Below are positions 39,639 through 49,716 of a stretch of 64,000 nucleotides of DNA, in pieces. Source of the stretch: Streptococcus mitis (GTDB taxonomy: Bacteria > Bacillota > Bacilli > Lactobacillales > Streptococcaceae); contig NZ_CP012646.1 in NCBI RefSeq assembly GCF_001281025.1, positions 1,393,001-1,457,000 on the forward strand, written 5' to 3'. A program made the translations under genes and the position numbers. Below the pieces are notes generated by a model. The model was not told where the DNA came from and searched no databases. It saw only the letters and a program-made list of their open reading frames with translations. Position 1 is the first letter of the stretch. Every line of letters starts with the position of its first letter.

Positions 39639-41399
39639 TTACTCCATTCTTCTCTTTTGGGAAATTAAACGTTCCAATTCTTCTAGGGCTGTGTCGGTAT
39701 CTCCTACATGGCTCGCTTCCTGCACCTTCTTTTTGATTCTCATATTGTCCTGATTCAAGAGTGCCTTGTTTCGAGTCATTTCTACTTCACTAAGTTCCTG
39801 AGGTGACATCTCAGCAGGCAAATCCTGAGCTAAGACTTGGTACCAAGCTCTTTCAACTTCCTCTGTCTGTTCTGCTAGAACTTCTGGAGGAAGATTGCCA
39901 TACTGACCAAGCAAGTCATATAAGACCTGAAATTCAGGTGTGTCAAATGCAAAATCTTCTCGCAAACGGTAATCGTTCAAAACAAGAGGAGATTCCACCA
40001 TTCGATAAAGTAGATGAGCTTCTGCCCTCATAATAGCTGATAACTGCTTGGTGACAGGCATAGTGATTTGCGTCGGTCTGGAAATTCCTTCCATGCGATT
40101 CTGCCTTTGTGCCTGACGGCTTTCATTAACAATCTGCTCAATCTGGGCATAATCAAAGGATGCCAGACTGTCAGCTAAAATATGAATATAACTGTTTTGA
40201 GCAGTGATAGACTTTTCTTGAACAATCAAGGGAGCTATTTTTTCAATAAACTCAATCTGAGCCTGCAGATTTTCACTATTTTCAGGTTTGTACTGGTGAA
40301 TGTAGAACTCAATCGGACTAATACGAGTTTTTGTTAATAGATAGGCCAAGTCTTCTGGTCCATTTTTTTGTAGATATTCATCTGGATCCAAGTTATCAGG
40401 CATGCTGATAATCTGCACAGGCATGTCACCAATTTCGTCCAGCGCTTTCAATGTCGCAGCTTGCCCAGCCTTATCGCCATCGTAAACAAGTACTAACTTC
40501 TTAGTTAGCCTTTTCAGATGCTCAACATGCTCACGACTCAAGGCCGTTCCCATGGACGCCACAGCATTTTCGATTCCAGCCCGATAGGCTGCAATGACAT
40601 CCATGAATCCTTCCATCAGATAAATCTCACTGGCTTTTCCAGAAGATTTTTTTGCCCTATCCATATGATATAATTCGTAACTTTTGTTAAAAATTACAGT
40701 CGATCGGCTATTTTTATACTTAGAAGTTTGTGAATCCGTTTTCTGCCAGATACGACCTGAGAAGGCAATAACCTTTCCCTGGTCATTTGTCAGGGGAAAC
40801 ATGATCCGATTGTGAAATGTATCTACAAATTGATTAGCATCCGAGAGATAAAACAATCCTGAATCTAGGAAATCCTCATCACGATACTGACCAGACAAAC
40901 GTTGATAGAGATAGTTTCGTTCTGGAGGTGCTAAACCAATCCGAAAATGTTTGAGCACTTCATCTGTCAAACCACGCTGATAAAGGTAGTTTCTGGCCTC
41001 CTCCCCCATGGTCGTTGTCATGAGAATAGCATGGTAAAATTTGGCTGCATCTTCGTGCATATCATAAAGAGCTTGGTGGGCTGAAGCTGGCTTCTGTTCA
41101 CTATAAAGCGGTTTTTCCACCTCTATCCCGACACGCTGACCTAAGATTTGGACAGCCTCCATAAAGGGAACTCCTTGATACTCCTCGATGAATTTAAAGA
41201 CATCACCTGAGCGCCCACAACCAAAACAGTGGTAAAACTGCTTGTCCTCTACAACGTTGAAAGAAGGTGTTTTTTCACCATGAAAAGGACAGAGCCCTAG
41301 ATAGTTCCGTCCTGCCTTTTGTAAAGAAATCACATCTCCTATGACTTCCACAATGTTGGCATTGTTTTTGATTTCTTCAATGACTTGTTTGTCAACCAT
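39639..41399 (-). CDS. dnaG: DNA primase
   Basis: 586 residues from [11 protein letters not shown]; the five extra upstream codons overlap the ribosome site ATGGAGG. Zinc-binding residues are Cys37, His40, Cys58 and Cys61 ([17 protein letters not shown]). The toprim catalytic core has [14 protein letters not shown] and VYDGDKAG. The C-terminal helicase-binding domain is present. It makes RNA primers for replication. A TATACT/TATAAA-rich region just upstream (41420-41450) probably contains its promoter. Confidence 0.96.
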   Translation of the reverse strand: MVDKQVIEEIKNNANIVEVIGDVISLQKAGRNYLGLCPFHGEKTPSFNVVEDKQFYHCFGCGRSGDVFKFIEEYQGVPFMEAVQILGQRVGIEVEKPLYSEQKPASAHQALYDMHEDAAKFYHAILMTTTMGEEARNYLYQRGLTDEVLKHFRIGLAPPERNYLYQRLSGQYRDEDFLDSGLFYLSDANQFVDTFHNRIMFPLTNDQGKVIAFSGRIWQKTDSQTSKYKNSRSTVIFNKSYELYHMDRAKKSSGKASEIYLMEGFMDVIAAYRAGIENAVASMGTALSREHVEHLKRLTKKLVLVYDGDKAGQAATLKALDEIGDMPVQIISMPDNLDPDEYLQKNGPEDLAYLLTKTRISPIEFYIHQYKPENSENLQAQIEFIEKIAPLIVQEKSITAQNSYIHILADSLASFDYAQIEQIVNESRQAQRQNRMEGISRPTQITMPVTKQLSAIMRAEAHLLYRMVESPLVLNDYRLREDFAFDTPEFQVLYDLLGQYGNLPPEVLAEQTEEVERAWYQVLAQDLPAEMSPQELSEVEMTRNKALLNQDNMRIKKKVQEASHVGDTDTALEELERLISQKRRME

Positions 41400-41488
41400 A
41401 CACAATACCTCCATGTTATCATAGTTTACTTTATATAGTATACTTTATTTCAGAAAAAAAGTAAACCATTTCACTCGTTTTCCCTACT

Positions 41489-42247
41489 TTATTCAAAGAG
41501 TTGATAATAATCAGAGATTTTCATTTTTGCTTTTTCTTCTTGGTTCAAATCTTGGATAATTCGTCCTTCTTTCATGACAATCAAACGATTGCCATATTTG
41601 AGAGCATCTTCCATATGATGAGTAATCATAAGCGCTGTCAATTGATCTTTCTTGACAAATTCGTCTGTCAATTCCATGAGTGCCACACTGGTCTTTGGAT
41701 CCAAGGCCGCAGTATGCTCGTCTAGCAAGAGTAATTCAGGACGCTTCAAGGTTGCCATCAAGAGACTCAAGGCCTGTCTTTGTCCACCTGATAAGAACTC
41801 AATCGGTGTATTCAAATGTTTCTCAAGACCGTTTCCTACTTTTTCAATAGTTGCCTGAAATTCATCCTTATAGCTAGCCAGACGTCTTGGTAACAATCCA
41901 CGCTTTTCACCACGAAACTTGGCAATCAAAAGATTTTCAGCCACTGTCATACGAGGAGCTGTCCCCATCTTGGGATCTTGGAAAACACGAGACAGATACT
42001 TAGCTCGCTTCTCTGGTGAAAACTTGGTTACATCTTCGCCCAAAATACGAATGGTTCCACTGGTTAATGACAAGGTTCCTGCAATGGTGTTAAAGAGGGT
42101 CGATTTACCAGCACCATTTCCACCCAAAATCGTGATAAAATCCTGTTCAAAAATTTCTAAGGAAACATCATTTAAAATAATCTTTTCTTCATCAAAGCCA
42201 TTTTTAACGACTTTGGTTGCATTTTTTAATTCTACAATTGCTGTCAT
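41489..42247 (-). CDS. trpZ: ABC transporter ATP-binding protein (TrpZ-type)
   Basis: 252 residues. Walker A GGNGAGKST (residues 42-50), signature LSGGQRQALSL, Walker B ELLLLDEHTAALD and the switch histidine in MITHHMEDAL. It powers the importer formed with the permease and lipoprotein upstream. Its ATG overlaps the permease stop by four bases. The whole unit is controlled by the T-box at 44267-44500, which shows that the cargo is an amino acid or a precursor. Confidence 0.85.
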   Translation of the reverse strand: MTAIVELKNATKVVKNGFDEEKIILNDVSLEIFEQDFITILGGNGAGKSTLFNTIAGTLSLTSGTIRILGEDVTKFSPEKRAKYLSRVFQDPKMGTAPRMTVAENLLIAKFRGEKRGLLPRRLASYKDEFQATIEKVGNGLEKHLNTPIEFLSGGQRQALSLLMATLKRPELLLLDEHTAALDPKTSVALMELTDEFVKKDQLTALMITHHMEDALKYGNRLIVMKEGRIIQDLNQEEKAKMKISDYYQLFE

Positions 42248-43179
42248 TTGCTTAACTTGGCTCCTTTCAAGATGGTTTGCTTAAATGTCGGAATCATGAG
42301 GCAGACTGCTAAAATCACGGCACTGTATAGACGAAGGTAACTTGTGTTAAATCCAAGCGCGATAACTGCCCATACTAAAAATTGATAGGCAATAGAACCG
42401 ACAACAATGGTAATCAAACGTTCTGCCAAGCTCAAACTTTTGAAAATAACTTCTCCAATAATCAAGCTTGCAAGCCCCACAACGATAACCCCGATTCCTC
42501 GAGATACATCGGCATACCCTTCTTGCTGGGCAATGAGGGCACCTGCAAGGGCAATCACACCATTTGATAATACCAAGCCCATGAGCTCCATGCGTCCAGT
42601 ATGAATCCCGAAACTTCTAGCCATATCAGGATTGTCACCTGTAGCAATATAGGCTTGTCCAAGTTTGGTGTCCAAGAAAAAGAGCATGAGAACAATGACA
42701 AGACTGACAAAGATAAGACCTGTCAAGAGTTGGTTCAAATCCGAATCAAAAGGTAAAACATCCTGAATTTGCTTAGTCCCAAGCAAGCCTAAATTCGCAC
42801 GTCCCATAATCAAGAGCATGATAGAGTGACAGGAAGTCATCACCAAAATTCCTGAGAGCAAGGTTGGAATCTTCCCTTTTGTATAAAGAAGACCTGCTGC
42901 CATTCCTGCCAAACAACCTGCTCCTACAGCAACAAGTGTCGCTAAAAAGGGATTTACACCTTTGGTTATCAAAGTGACAGCAACAGCTCCCCCAAGAGGG
43001 AAGGAACCCTCTGTCGTCATATCTGGAAAGTTTAAAATCCTAAATGTCATAAAGATTCCCAGACCTAGAATAGCCCAGACAAATCCTTGAGAAATAATAG
43101 ATAATATCATCTGTTTCTTAACCTTTTCTATACGATTTCTATTGTAAAAAATGGGAGGAGATGTCCCCAACTCCTCCAT
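42244..43179 (-). CDS. trpY: ABC transporter permease (TrpY-type, branched-chain permease fold)
   Basis: 311 residues, about eight or nine membrane segments, of the BPD_transp_2 fold. The segment TEGSFPLGGAVAVTLIT and the conserved loop ATGDNPDMARSFGIHTGRM are typical of permeases paired with DUF534/TrpX-type binding proteins. It forms the membrane channel. It starts six bases after the binding-protein gene and overlaps the ATPase gene. The ORF is open from MEELGTSPPIF; a shorter start at MILSIISQGF is possible. Confidence 0.85.
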   Translation of the reverse strand: MEELGTSPPIFYNRNRIEKVKKQMILSIISQGFVWAILGLGIFMTFRILNFPDMTTEGSFPLGGAVAVTLITKGVNPFLATLVAVGAGCLAGMAAGLLYTKGKIPTLLSGILVMTSCHSIMLLIMGRANLGLLGTKQIQDVLPFDSDLNQLLTGLIFVSLVIVLMLFFLDTKLGQAYIATGDNPDMARSFGIHTGRMELMGLVLSNGVIALAGALIAQQEGYADVSRGIGVIVVGLASLIIGEVIFKSLSLAERLITIVVGSIAYQFLVWAVIALGFNTSYLRLYSAVILAVCLMIPTFKQTILKGAKLSK

Positions 43180-43185
43180 TACAGA

Positions 43186-44181
43186 TTATTCGATCACTTG
43201 TCCTGCTTCTTTTAGAACAGATTCAGGAATCGTAATACCTAGTTCTTGTGCCAATTTTTTGTTGATTACTGATTTACCAGTTGAAAAGACATTGACTGGA
43301 GTATCAGCTGGTTTTGCACCTTTCAAGACTTGCGCAATCATTTTACCTGTTGCCACACCAAGGTCATGTTGGTCAACTACAACTGATGCCAAACCACCAG
43401 CTTCTACCATGGCAGTAGCACTTGGGTAGATTGGTTTTTTAGCTGATTGGTTACTTGATACAACAGTTGAAAATGCAGATGCGATTGTGTTATCGATTGG
43501 AACCCAGATAGCATCAACCTTGCTAGTCATAACGTTAACTGTTGAAGCAATTTCATTTGTTGAAGGAACCGCAAATGTTTCGACTGTCAAACCTGCTTTT
43601 TCAGCATAAGCCTTAAATTCTTCTACCTGTGTTTTTGAATTATCTTCGCTACTTGAGTAAAGAGCTCCGATTGTCTTCACACTTGGTGTGAGAGCCTTAA
43701 TGAGTTCAACTTGTTGTTGAGCTGGGTTGTGGTCAGATACCCCTGTAATGTTGCCACCTGGTTTTTTCAAATCTTTGACCAAGTTAGCTCCGATTGGGTC
43801 TGTAATAGCAGCCATGATAACCGGTAGATCTTTTGTGGCACTAGCCAAACCTTGAGCAGCTGGTGTTGCAATACCAACCACAAGGTCATTCCCATTTGCA
43901 ACCAATTGTTTACTCATTGTTGCAACCTTACTTTGGTCGCCTTCTGAGTTCATAAAGTCAATCTTCAACTGATCATCTTTATAACCTTCTTCTGAAAGTC
44001 CATCTTGTATCCCTTTATAAATCAAATCAAGAGAGGGATGGCTCACAAACTGAAGGACACCAACTTTGGCAACTTTCTTTTCATTTTTAGCTTCTGGTTT
44101 ATTCATTGAAGAGTAAATCAAGCTTCCTGCTACTAAGACTGCTAACGCAACGATAATTCCAATTAAACGTTTATTTTTCAT
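43186..44181 (-). CDS. trpX: ABC transporter substrate-binding protein (TrpX-type)
   Basis: 331 residues from MKNKRLIGIIV, where AAAGGAG sits at proper distance. An uncleaved or signal-type N-terminal helix (about residues 5-24) is not followed by a lipobox cysteine, so it may be membrane-anchored rather than a lipoprotein. The domain KVGVLQFVSHPSLDLIYKGI, GIATPAAQGLAS and ITDPIGANLV fit the DUF534/TrpX periplasmic-binding family, often annotated for tryptophan or tyrosine. It is the first large gene after the T-box and the 11-codon leader ORF. Confidence 0.85.
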   Translation of the reverse strand: MKNKRLIGIIVALAVLVAGSLIYSSMNKPEAKNEKKVAKVGVLQFVSHPSLDLIYKGIQDGLSEEGYKDDQLKIDFMNSEGDQSKVATMSKQLVANGNDLVVGIATPAAQGLASATKDLPVIMAAITDPIGANLVKDLKKPGGNITGVSDHNPAQQQVELIKALTPSVKTIGALYSSSEDNSKTQVEEFKAYAEKAGLTVETFAVPSTNEIASTVNVMTSKVDAIWVPIDNTIASAFSTVVSSNQSAKKPIYPSATAMVEAGGLASVVVDQHDLGVATGKMIAQVLKGAKPADTPVNVFSTGKSVINKKLAQELGITIPESVLKEAGQVIE

Positions 44182-44217
44182 TCTATTTCTCCTTTTTATT
44201 CCTTTAAAATACTTCAC

Positions 44218-44253
44218 TTATCTAAACAAGCGACGCCATCGTTTTCTTTCCAT
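44218..44253 (-). CDS. Eleven-codon arginine-rich leader ORF (MERKRWRRLFR)
   Basis: An ATG with GGAGG five bases upstream opens a 12-codon frame that ends TAA 44218-44220. The product has five Arg, one Lys and one Trp in eleven residues. It begins 14 bases after the T-box terminator hairpin and ends 36 bases before trpX, so it is translated only when the terminator is bypassed. It could be a second control element (for example ribosome stalling on Trp or Arg codons), a translational initiator for trpX, or a short functional peptide. Confidence 0.55.
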   Translation of the reverse strand: MERKRWRRLFR

Positions 44254-44266
44254 ACTAACCTCCATC

Positions 44267-44500
44267 AAAAAAGTCCTCACACAAAAAACTTGTGTGAGGA
44301 CGTCGATGCGCGGTACCACCTCAATTATAGGGAATTTCCCTATCGCTCTGTCTCGCAATAACGAGATGCACTGTAAGGTGTGCTCACCGAATTTTTATGA
44401 TTTCAAATTCTAAATAACATTCAGCCCAATTTTCATCATCATCACTTATCTGTTTTCAGCTACCACAGACTCTCTAAAAAGTTTATATGATTACTTTTCT
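44267..44500 (-). promoter_or_regulatory. T-box riboswitch leader of the TrpXYZ-type operon
   Basis: The minus strand contains the T-box core GAGGTGGTACCGCG (44309-44322). Upstream are AGAGAGTC and GTGGTAGCTGAAAACAGAT elements of Stem I. A terminator follows: GTCCTCACACAA (44290-44301) pairs with TTGTGTGAGGAC (44273-44284), then TTTTTT. Uncharged tRNA stabilises the antiterminator and lets transcription reach the transporter genes. The 3' strand near the Stem I base reads GAATTTGAAATCA; I find no TGG there, so the specifier codon is unresolved. Confidence 0.92.
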
Positions 44501-44510
44501 GAATGGTTAA

Positions 44511-44538
44511 ATTATATCATTTTTCAACTACTTGTCAA
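44511..44538 (-). promoter_or_regulatory. Promoter of the T-box operon
   Basis: Minus strand TTGACA (44533-44538), 16-base spacer, TGATATAAT with TATAAT at 44511-44516. Confidence 0.85.
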
Positions 44539-44565
44539 GACTCTTTTAGCATTTTTTTGAACTAT

Positions 44566-44598
44566 TCAAAAACTTCCCCTATTGAAAAGAGGAAGTTT
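44566..44598 (-). terminator. ppc terminator
   Basis: Minus strand AAACTTCC (44591-44598) pairs with GGAAGTTT (44570-44577), followed by TTG; shortly after the ppc stop. Confidence 0.75.
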
Positions 44599-44606
44599 GA
44601 AAGGTA

Positions 44607-47303
44607 TCAGCCTGAATTACGCAATCCTGTCGCAATTCCGTTGATGGTTGTATGGATTAATTTTTCTTGATCGCTTGATAATTCTCCACGACGTTGACGT
44701 TTAATCAACTCCAACTGGATATAGTTAAGAATATTAAAGTAAGGCATACGGTAATCCAAACTTGCTTTTAGATATGGATTCTCAGCCAAAAGTTCATCAT
44801 AACCTTCAATAGCCAAGATGACTTCCTTGGTAACTTGCCATTCATTTAGAATAGTCTCATAGATTGCTTTTACTTCTTCATCCTCACACAGTTTGGCATA
44901 TTCAAAAGCAATGTTCATATTTGATTTTGACAAGACCATGTCGACATTTGAAAGAAGCGATTGGAAGAAAGGCCAATTTTGATACATATCTCGTAGGATA
45001 GCGATATTCTCTGGATTTTTATCGATAAATTCCTTGAAGCTTGAACCAACCCCATACCAGCCAGGGAACATGACGCGACTTTGCGACCATGAGAAGACCC
45101 AAGGGATGGCTCTCAAACCACCGATTTCAGTAATAGTCTTACGAGCGGCTGGACGAGAACCAATGTTAAAGCTTGAAATAGCCTTGATTGGACTTGACTC
45201 GAAGAAATAATCATAGAAATGATCATTACCAAAGACCAAATCACGGTAGATATCGTAACTACGGTCCACTACTTGGTCCATAATAGCTTCATAACGATTG
45301 GATGTATTGGTATCGCTCTTCTTCTGCGTAATCATACGGTTAATGGCTGCAGATACTAACATTTCAAGGTTATAATAGGCAGCATCTTTGTTACCATATT
45401 TATTGCCAATTACTTCACCCTGCTCCGTCAAGCGGATACGATCCTTGATAGACTTGAGCGGTTGGGAGGTAATAGCTTCATAGGTTGGTCCACCACCACG
45501 ACCAACAGTCCCACCACGGCCGTGGAAGAAGGTAACCTTAACACCAAATTCATCTCCAATGGCAGTCAGTTGTTGTTGGGCCTTGTAGAGAGTCCAACAT
45601 GATGATAGGTAGCCACCATCTTTATTACTATCAGAGTAACCAAGCATGATTTCTTGGTAGTTATTACGCGAAGCAATCCATTTCTTAGCAAGAGGAAGAG
45701 AAAGGTATTCTCTCATAGTTTCTTCTGAGTGGTCCAAGTCCTCGATTGTTTCAAAGAGAGGAACGATTTGGACACGGGCTCTTTCTTTATCAACTAACCC
45801 TACTTCTTTTAGCAAGATAGCCAATTCCAGCATGTCTGATACGCTGGTTGCATGTGAAATGATGGTCTGACGAATGACATCATCTCCCAACTTATCTTTC
45901 AACTTACGAGCAGCCTTAAAGATTGCTAATTCTTTTTCAAGTAACTCTGATTTTTCAACATGAGTGGCAGAAAGAATGCGTGGATCTTCTTCCAATTCTT
46001 TCAAGAGAAGCTGGCATTTTTCTTCTTCACTTAATTCACTATAATGAGAATGAATACCTGCTGATTTCAAGAGTTCGGCTACACAAGCTTCATGAACACT
46101 AGAATCTTGACGCATGTCAATAGATGCCAAATAGAAACCAAAAATTTCAACTGCTTGAATCAATTCAACAAAATCACCAGAAATCAGTGCTTCACCCTTG
46201 TTTTCCAAGAGGGAATCACAGATGGTAATTAAGTCCTTATAAAAATCATTGGCCGTTTCATAGCGAGCCCCAACTTCCTTATCCTCAATCAGATAGGTTT
46301 TTGTTGCTTGGATTTTTGATTGAATATCAAATAAGGCACGGCGGTAAAGTTCTTTTTCACGATAAATCGAGTTATCCTTGGATTGACGAGCCATTTCTCT
46401 GACTTGCTTGCTGACATTGACAATACTAGTTGAGAGGGAGAATTCACGATAAAGTTGGTAAATTTTTTCATCATAGTAGTTCATGATGACTTCACACTGA
46501 GTCATAGCAGATTGTTTCAAGGTATCTGCTGTAACAAAAGGATTACCATCACGGTCTCCACCAATCCACATTCCCATGGTAATTGGTTTAGGATGTTTCA
46601 ACTCCAGTCCATGTTTTTTAGCCAGACGCTTGTACTCAGCAGTCAAATGAGGAACTGCCTTCAGAAATGAACTATTGTAGTATTCCATGACATTCGTGAT
46701 TTCATTGGTTACTTTCAATTTCTTTTCACGAATCATATCTGTCTGCATGATAATCTCAATGTAACGACGGAGATCATTATGCCATTTTTCCTTATTAATC
46801 AAACCTAATTTCACATCACGGTACTTACGCAAGAGGGTATGGATATGGTTAGTCAAATCCAACATACTCTTACGTTGCACTTGTGTTGGATGGGCTGTCA
46901 AAACAGGGACAACATTCAAGTGTTCTAGAATTTCAACCGCATTTTCTTTTTCTGCAACCATTTTGATCGTTGCTGATAATTTACCAAGATAATCTTGATC
47001 GATATTATTTTGATGGTTGATTTCATAGGCCAAATCCACGTCTTCTGAAATATTAATCAAAAGAGGCAAGATAGAGAAATAGCGTGAAATATAAGCCATT
47101 TCATCATTTGTCAAACTGGTAACTAATTGATTCAAACCTTGATAATCTTCTTGAGTTGACAATTCCTTCAACTGTATGATTTTTTCAAAAGTCTCTGGGG
47201 CAAGCATGTTTTTAGTAATATCTTCTAACAATTCTGTTAAAATCAATACTTCTTCTTGTATAACAGCTTTATTACTATAGTTTTCTAATTTTTGAAGAGA
47301 CAT
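44607..47303 (-). CDS. ppc: Phosphoenolpyruvate carboxylase
   Basis: 898 residues, usual bacterial size. Catalytic motifs are complete: [13 protein letters not shown] with the active histidine, [26 protein letters not shown], and [14 protein letters not shown]; it ends ATGLRNSG. It fixes bicarbonate onto phosphoenolpyruvate to give oxaloacetate for aspartate synthesis, important in streptococci with an incomplete TCA cycle. It starts 24 bases after ftsW and is probably on the same transcript. Confidence 0.97.
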   Translation of the reverse strand: MSLQKLENYSNKAVIQEEVLILTELLEDITKNMLAPETFEKIIQLKELSTQEDYQGLNQLVTSLTNDEMAYISRYFSILPLLINISEDVDLAYEINHQNNIDQDYLGKLSATIKMVAEKENAVEILEHLNVVPVLTAHPTQVQRKSMLDLTNHIHTLLRKYRDVKLGLINKEKWHNDLRRYIEIIMQTDMIREKKLKVTNEITNVMEYYNSSFLKAVPHLTAEYKRLAKKHGLELKHPKPITMGMWIGGDRDGNPFVTADTLKQSAMTQCEVIMNYYDEKIYQLYREFSLSTSIVNVSKQVREMARQSKDNSIYREKELYRRALFDIQSKIQATKTYLIEDKEVGARYETANDFYKDLITICDSLLENKGEALISGDFVELIQAVEIFGFYLASIDMRQDSSVHEACVAELLKSAGIHSHYSELSEEEKCQLLLKELEEDPRILSATHVEKSELLEKELAIFKAARKLKDKLGDDVIRQTIISHATSVSDMLELAILLKEVGLVDKERARVQIVPLFETIEDLDHSEETMREYLSLPLAKKWIASRNNYQEIMLGYSDSNKDGGYLSSCWTLYKAQQQLTAIGDEFGVKVTFFHGRGGTVGRGGGPTYEAITSQPLKSIKDRIRLTEQGEVIGNKYGNKDAAYYNLEMLVSAAINRMITQKKSDTNTSNRYEAIMDQVVDRSYDIYRDLVFGNDHFYDYFFESSPIKAISSFNIGSRPAARKTITEIGGLRAIPWVFSWSQSRVMFPGWYGVGSSFKEFIDKNPENIAILRDMYQNWPFFQSLLSNVDMVLSKSNMNIAFEYAKLCEDEEVKAIYETILNEWQVTKEVILAIEGYDELLAENPYLKASLDYRMPYFNILNYIQLELIKRQRRGELSSDQEKLIHTTINGIATGLRNSG

Positions 47304-47327
47304 AGGTAATCCTTTCCACTCTCAGCT

Positions 47328-48551
47328 CTACATATAGTTTGATGAGTGAGCTTCTAACTCCTCATATAATTGGGCACGTTTTTCACTTGCATCAATATTT
47401 AAGACAAAGGCGATGGCTACAGACAAGACTAGGAGACTGTTCCCTCCTTGCGATAAGAAGGGGAAGGTTACTCCTGTCGAGGGAATAATACCAGAAATTC
47501 CACCGATATTGACAAAGACCTGTACCAACATCATCCCCCCAACCCCAATCGCCATCATAGAATTAAAGGGATTCTTAGCACGAATTCCTACTAGGATAAT
47601 TCGCAAAATCAGGAAAAAGACAAGTGCCAAAATCAAACTGGCTCCCACAAATCCAAACTCTTCAATGACAATTGAAAATACAAAGTCTGTATGGGCCTCT
47701 GGTAAATAACCACGTTTTTCTATTGAATTTCCTAAGCCTAAACCAAACCATCCACCATTTACCATAGCAAAGTAGGAATTTGCAAGTTGGTGACCAGCTC
47801 CTGCCAAATCAGCAAAGGGATTAAAGTAGGCACTGAAACGCTTGGCCACGTAACCAAATACTGGAACTTTTGAAAACTTATCAACCCCAATTACAGAAAT
47901 AGCTGATAGAGATAGGGCTGAAACTCCAAACAATACACCGATAAAGACTATAAACCAACGATGAGCAATCCCACTAACTGTATACATAATCAAGGCGACC
48001 AGCGCTAGGATTGTAGCATTCCCCAAATCTGGGAAAATAGCCAAACTTCCTATCATTACCAAGAGGACAAAACGCCAATCATTAAAAGCTCGAGGAATCC
48101 ATTGATTTTGAGTTAAAACTTGAAAATCGTAAATACCAATTTCATCCTGTTGTTTTGAAAAACGTTGGGCCAAGTACCAGACGATGATAATCTTCAAATA
48201 CTCCGCTGGCTGAATGGTCAAAGGTCCTACTGAAATCCAACCATAGGCTCCATTGACTGGCGTACCAATTAAGCGAGCCAGAGCTAAGAGAATCAGCTCA
48301 ACAAACATAACAATAAATAAAAGTCGTTCTTTTCTTAAAAAATTCAGTTTCAGCTTATATATCAAGACAATCAATATTAAACTAAATATCCAAAACATTC
48401 CCTGACTTCGAACCAATTGGAGGGCACTTTTACCTTCTTCGATAAGAATGGCACTGGTTGTAGAATAGACTACAATCAAACCCAAAATAGATAAAAGTAA
48501 GTAAGGAACTAGAATAGAATAGTTTAACAGGTGCCTCTTACTAATCTTCAT
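47328..48551 (-). CDS. ftsW: Peptidoglycan polymerase FtsW (SEDS family)
   Basis: 407 residues, ten or so membrane segments. SEDS features include WISVGPLTIQPAEYLKI, HTDFVFSIVIEEFGFVGAS and PSTGVTFPFLSQGGNSLL. With PBP2x it makes septal peptidoglycan. Its placement next to ppc is the pneumococcal ftsW context, which favours FtsW over RodA. A TGGTATAAT promoter is at 48622. As I recall, the gene upstream of ftsW in pneumococcus is not prsA, so the 48552-48711 gap is a rearrangement joint. Confidence 0.92.
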   Translation of the reverse strand: MKISKRHLLNYSILVPYLLLSILGLIVVYSTTSAILIEEGKSALQLVRSQGMFWIFSLILIVLIYKLKLNFLRKERLLFIVMFVELILLALARLIGTPVNGAYGWISVGPLTIQPAEYLKIIIVWYLAQRFSKQQDEIGIYDFQVLTQNQWIPRAFNDWRFVLLVMIGSLAIFPDLGNATILALVALIMYTVSGIAHRWFIVFIGVLFGVSALSLSAISVIGVDKFSKVPVFGYVAKRFSAYFNPFADLAGAGHQLANSYFAMVNGGWFGLGLGNSIEKRGYLPEAHTDFVFSIVIEEFGFVGASLILALVFFLILRIILVGIRAKNPFNSMMAIGVGGMMLVQVFVNIGGISGIIPSTGVTFPFLSQGGNSLLVLSVAIAFVLNIDASEKRAQLYEELEAHSSNYM

Positions 48552-48621
48552 AGTATCACCAATCTAATGAGAACAAAAGAAATTATTCCCAAATTCCGTT
48601 TATTTTCTAGTTTTGATTGCT

Positions 48622-48630
48622 ATTATACCA
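48622..48630 (-). promoter_or_regulatory. ftsW-ppc extended -10 promoter
   Basis: Minus strand TGGTATAAT (TATAAT at 48622-48627). Confidence 0.6.
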
Positions 48631-48681
48631 TTTTTTCCGAAAGAAAAAAACTCTTACCCTTAAGATAGAAGATTTTCTCAT

Positions 48682-48706
48682 AAGAAAAAGAGCACTTGGC
48701 TCTTTT
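48682..48706 (-). terminator. prsA terminator
   Basis: Minus strand AAAAGAGC CAAGT GCTCTTTT followed by TCTTATG, six bases after the prsA stop. Confidence 0.8.
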
Positions 48707-48711
48707 CTGTT

Positions 48712-49650
48712 TTATTCTTTTGAAGAACTGCTTGAGCTTGAATCTCCACCACCGATGTATTGAGTGAAGATATTTTGGAAGGCTTGATCTTTAACCTTGA
48801 TATTGGCTGCTTGCAATTCTTTTCCGATAATACTTTGAACAAATGATGCGTCGTTTTGTTTTTGAGTTAAGATAACAGTTTTTAATTTTTCTTTGTAATC
48901 GTCAATATTAGATGATTTTTCTGTTTTCTTAATCAGTTTAACAATGTAATATTGACTGCTGTAGGCTTGTGTTCCAGTAACGCTAATCACATCAGAAACA
49001 CCGTTTACATCTAAAGCAAAAGCAGCTTTTTTAACTTGTTCTGGTACTTCTGTTGAAGCAGAATCAAAAGTGATTTCTCCACCATTCGCTTTAGTTTTCT
49101 CATCTGTTGAATTATCTTTGGCTAATTGAGCAAAGTCTGCATCACTAGCTTTAGCTTTTTCAAGAATTTCTTTAGCTTTGTCTTCATTGTCCAAACGGAT
49201 AATTTGAGCAGTCACATCAGGAGTGTATTCGTCAAAGGCCTTCTTGTAAGCATCATCTGTCAATTCAGCTTCTGCTGCTTTCTTAACTGCCAACTCAACC
49301 AATTTACTTGTACGAATTTGAGCTTTACGTGTTTCAAGAGTCATTCCTGCTTGTGACAAGACACGTTGGTAGTTTTCACCATATTGTTTTTCTTCTTCGG
49401 CAATAGTGTCGTTGACTTCTTTGTCATCTACTTCTGAACCGTATTGTTTCTCAAATACTTTTTGGATAGTCAAGTTCAACAACACTTGTTGGGCTGAAGG
49501 ATTGCTTTTCACTTGCTCATAAAATTGATGTTCTGTGATAACATCTCCTTTCATGCTGATAAGATCTGCTCCTTCTGAACCTTTCGAACAAGCTGCTAAA
49601 GTTGCTACTGATAATAATGTAATGGCACCTGCCAATAATTTTTTCTTCAT
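48712..49650 (-). CDS. prsA: Foldase lipoprotein PrsA (parvulin-type PPIase)
   Basis: 312 residues. The signal peptide ends in the lipobox LAAC (Cys21 or so), so the mature protein is anchored outside the membrane. A parvulin domain occupies about residues 140-245 (AQIIRLDNEDKAKEILEKAK, NGGEITFDSAS, VNGVSDVISV). The C-terminus is a serine-rich tail (GGDSSSSSSSKE). PrsA helps secreted proteins and penicillin-binding proteins to fold. A terminator follows directly. Confidence 0.94.
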   Translation of the reverse strand: MKKKLLAGAITLLSVATLAACSKGSEGADLISMKGDVITEHQFYEQVKSNPSAQQVLLNLTIQKVFEKQYGSEVDDKEVNDTIAEEEKQYGENYQRVLSQAGMTLETRKAQIRTSKLVELAVKKAAEAELTDDAYKKAFDEYTPDVTAQIIRLDNEDKAKEILEKAKASDADFAQLAKDNSTDEKTKANGGEITFDSASTEVPEQVKKAAFALDVNGVSDVISVTGTQAYSSQYYIVKLIKKTEKSSNIDDYKEKLKTVILTQKQNDASFVQSIIGKELQAANIKVKDQAFQNIFTQYIGGGDSSSSSSSKE

Positions 49651-49716
49651 GTCTACTCCTTTGAGATAAGTGTTACCCTATCTATTTTACTATATTTTCT
49701 TAAATTTTTCTGAAAA

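Noticed and set aside
44591..44606. Idea that the T-box controls ppc
   Set aside because: ppc is on the same strand but upstream of the T-box promoter and ends in its own terminator.
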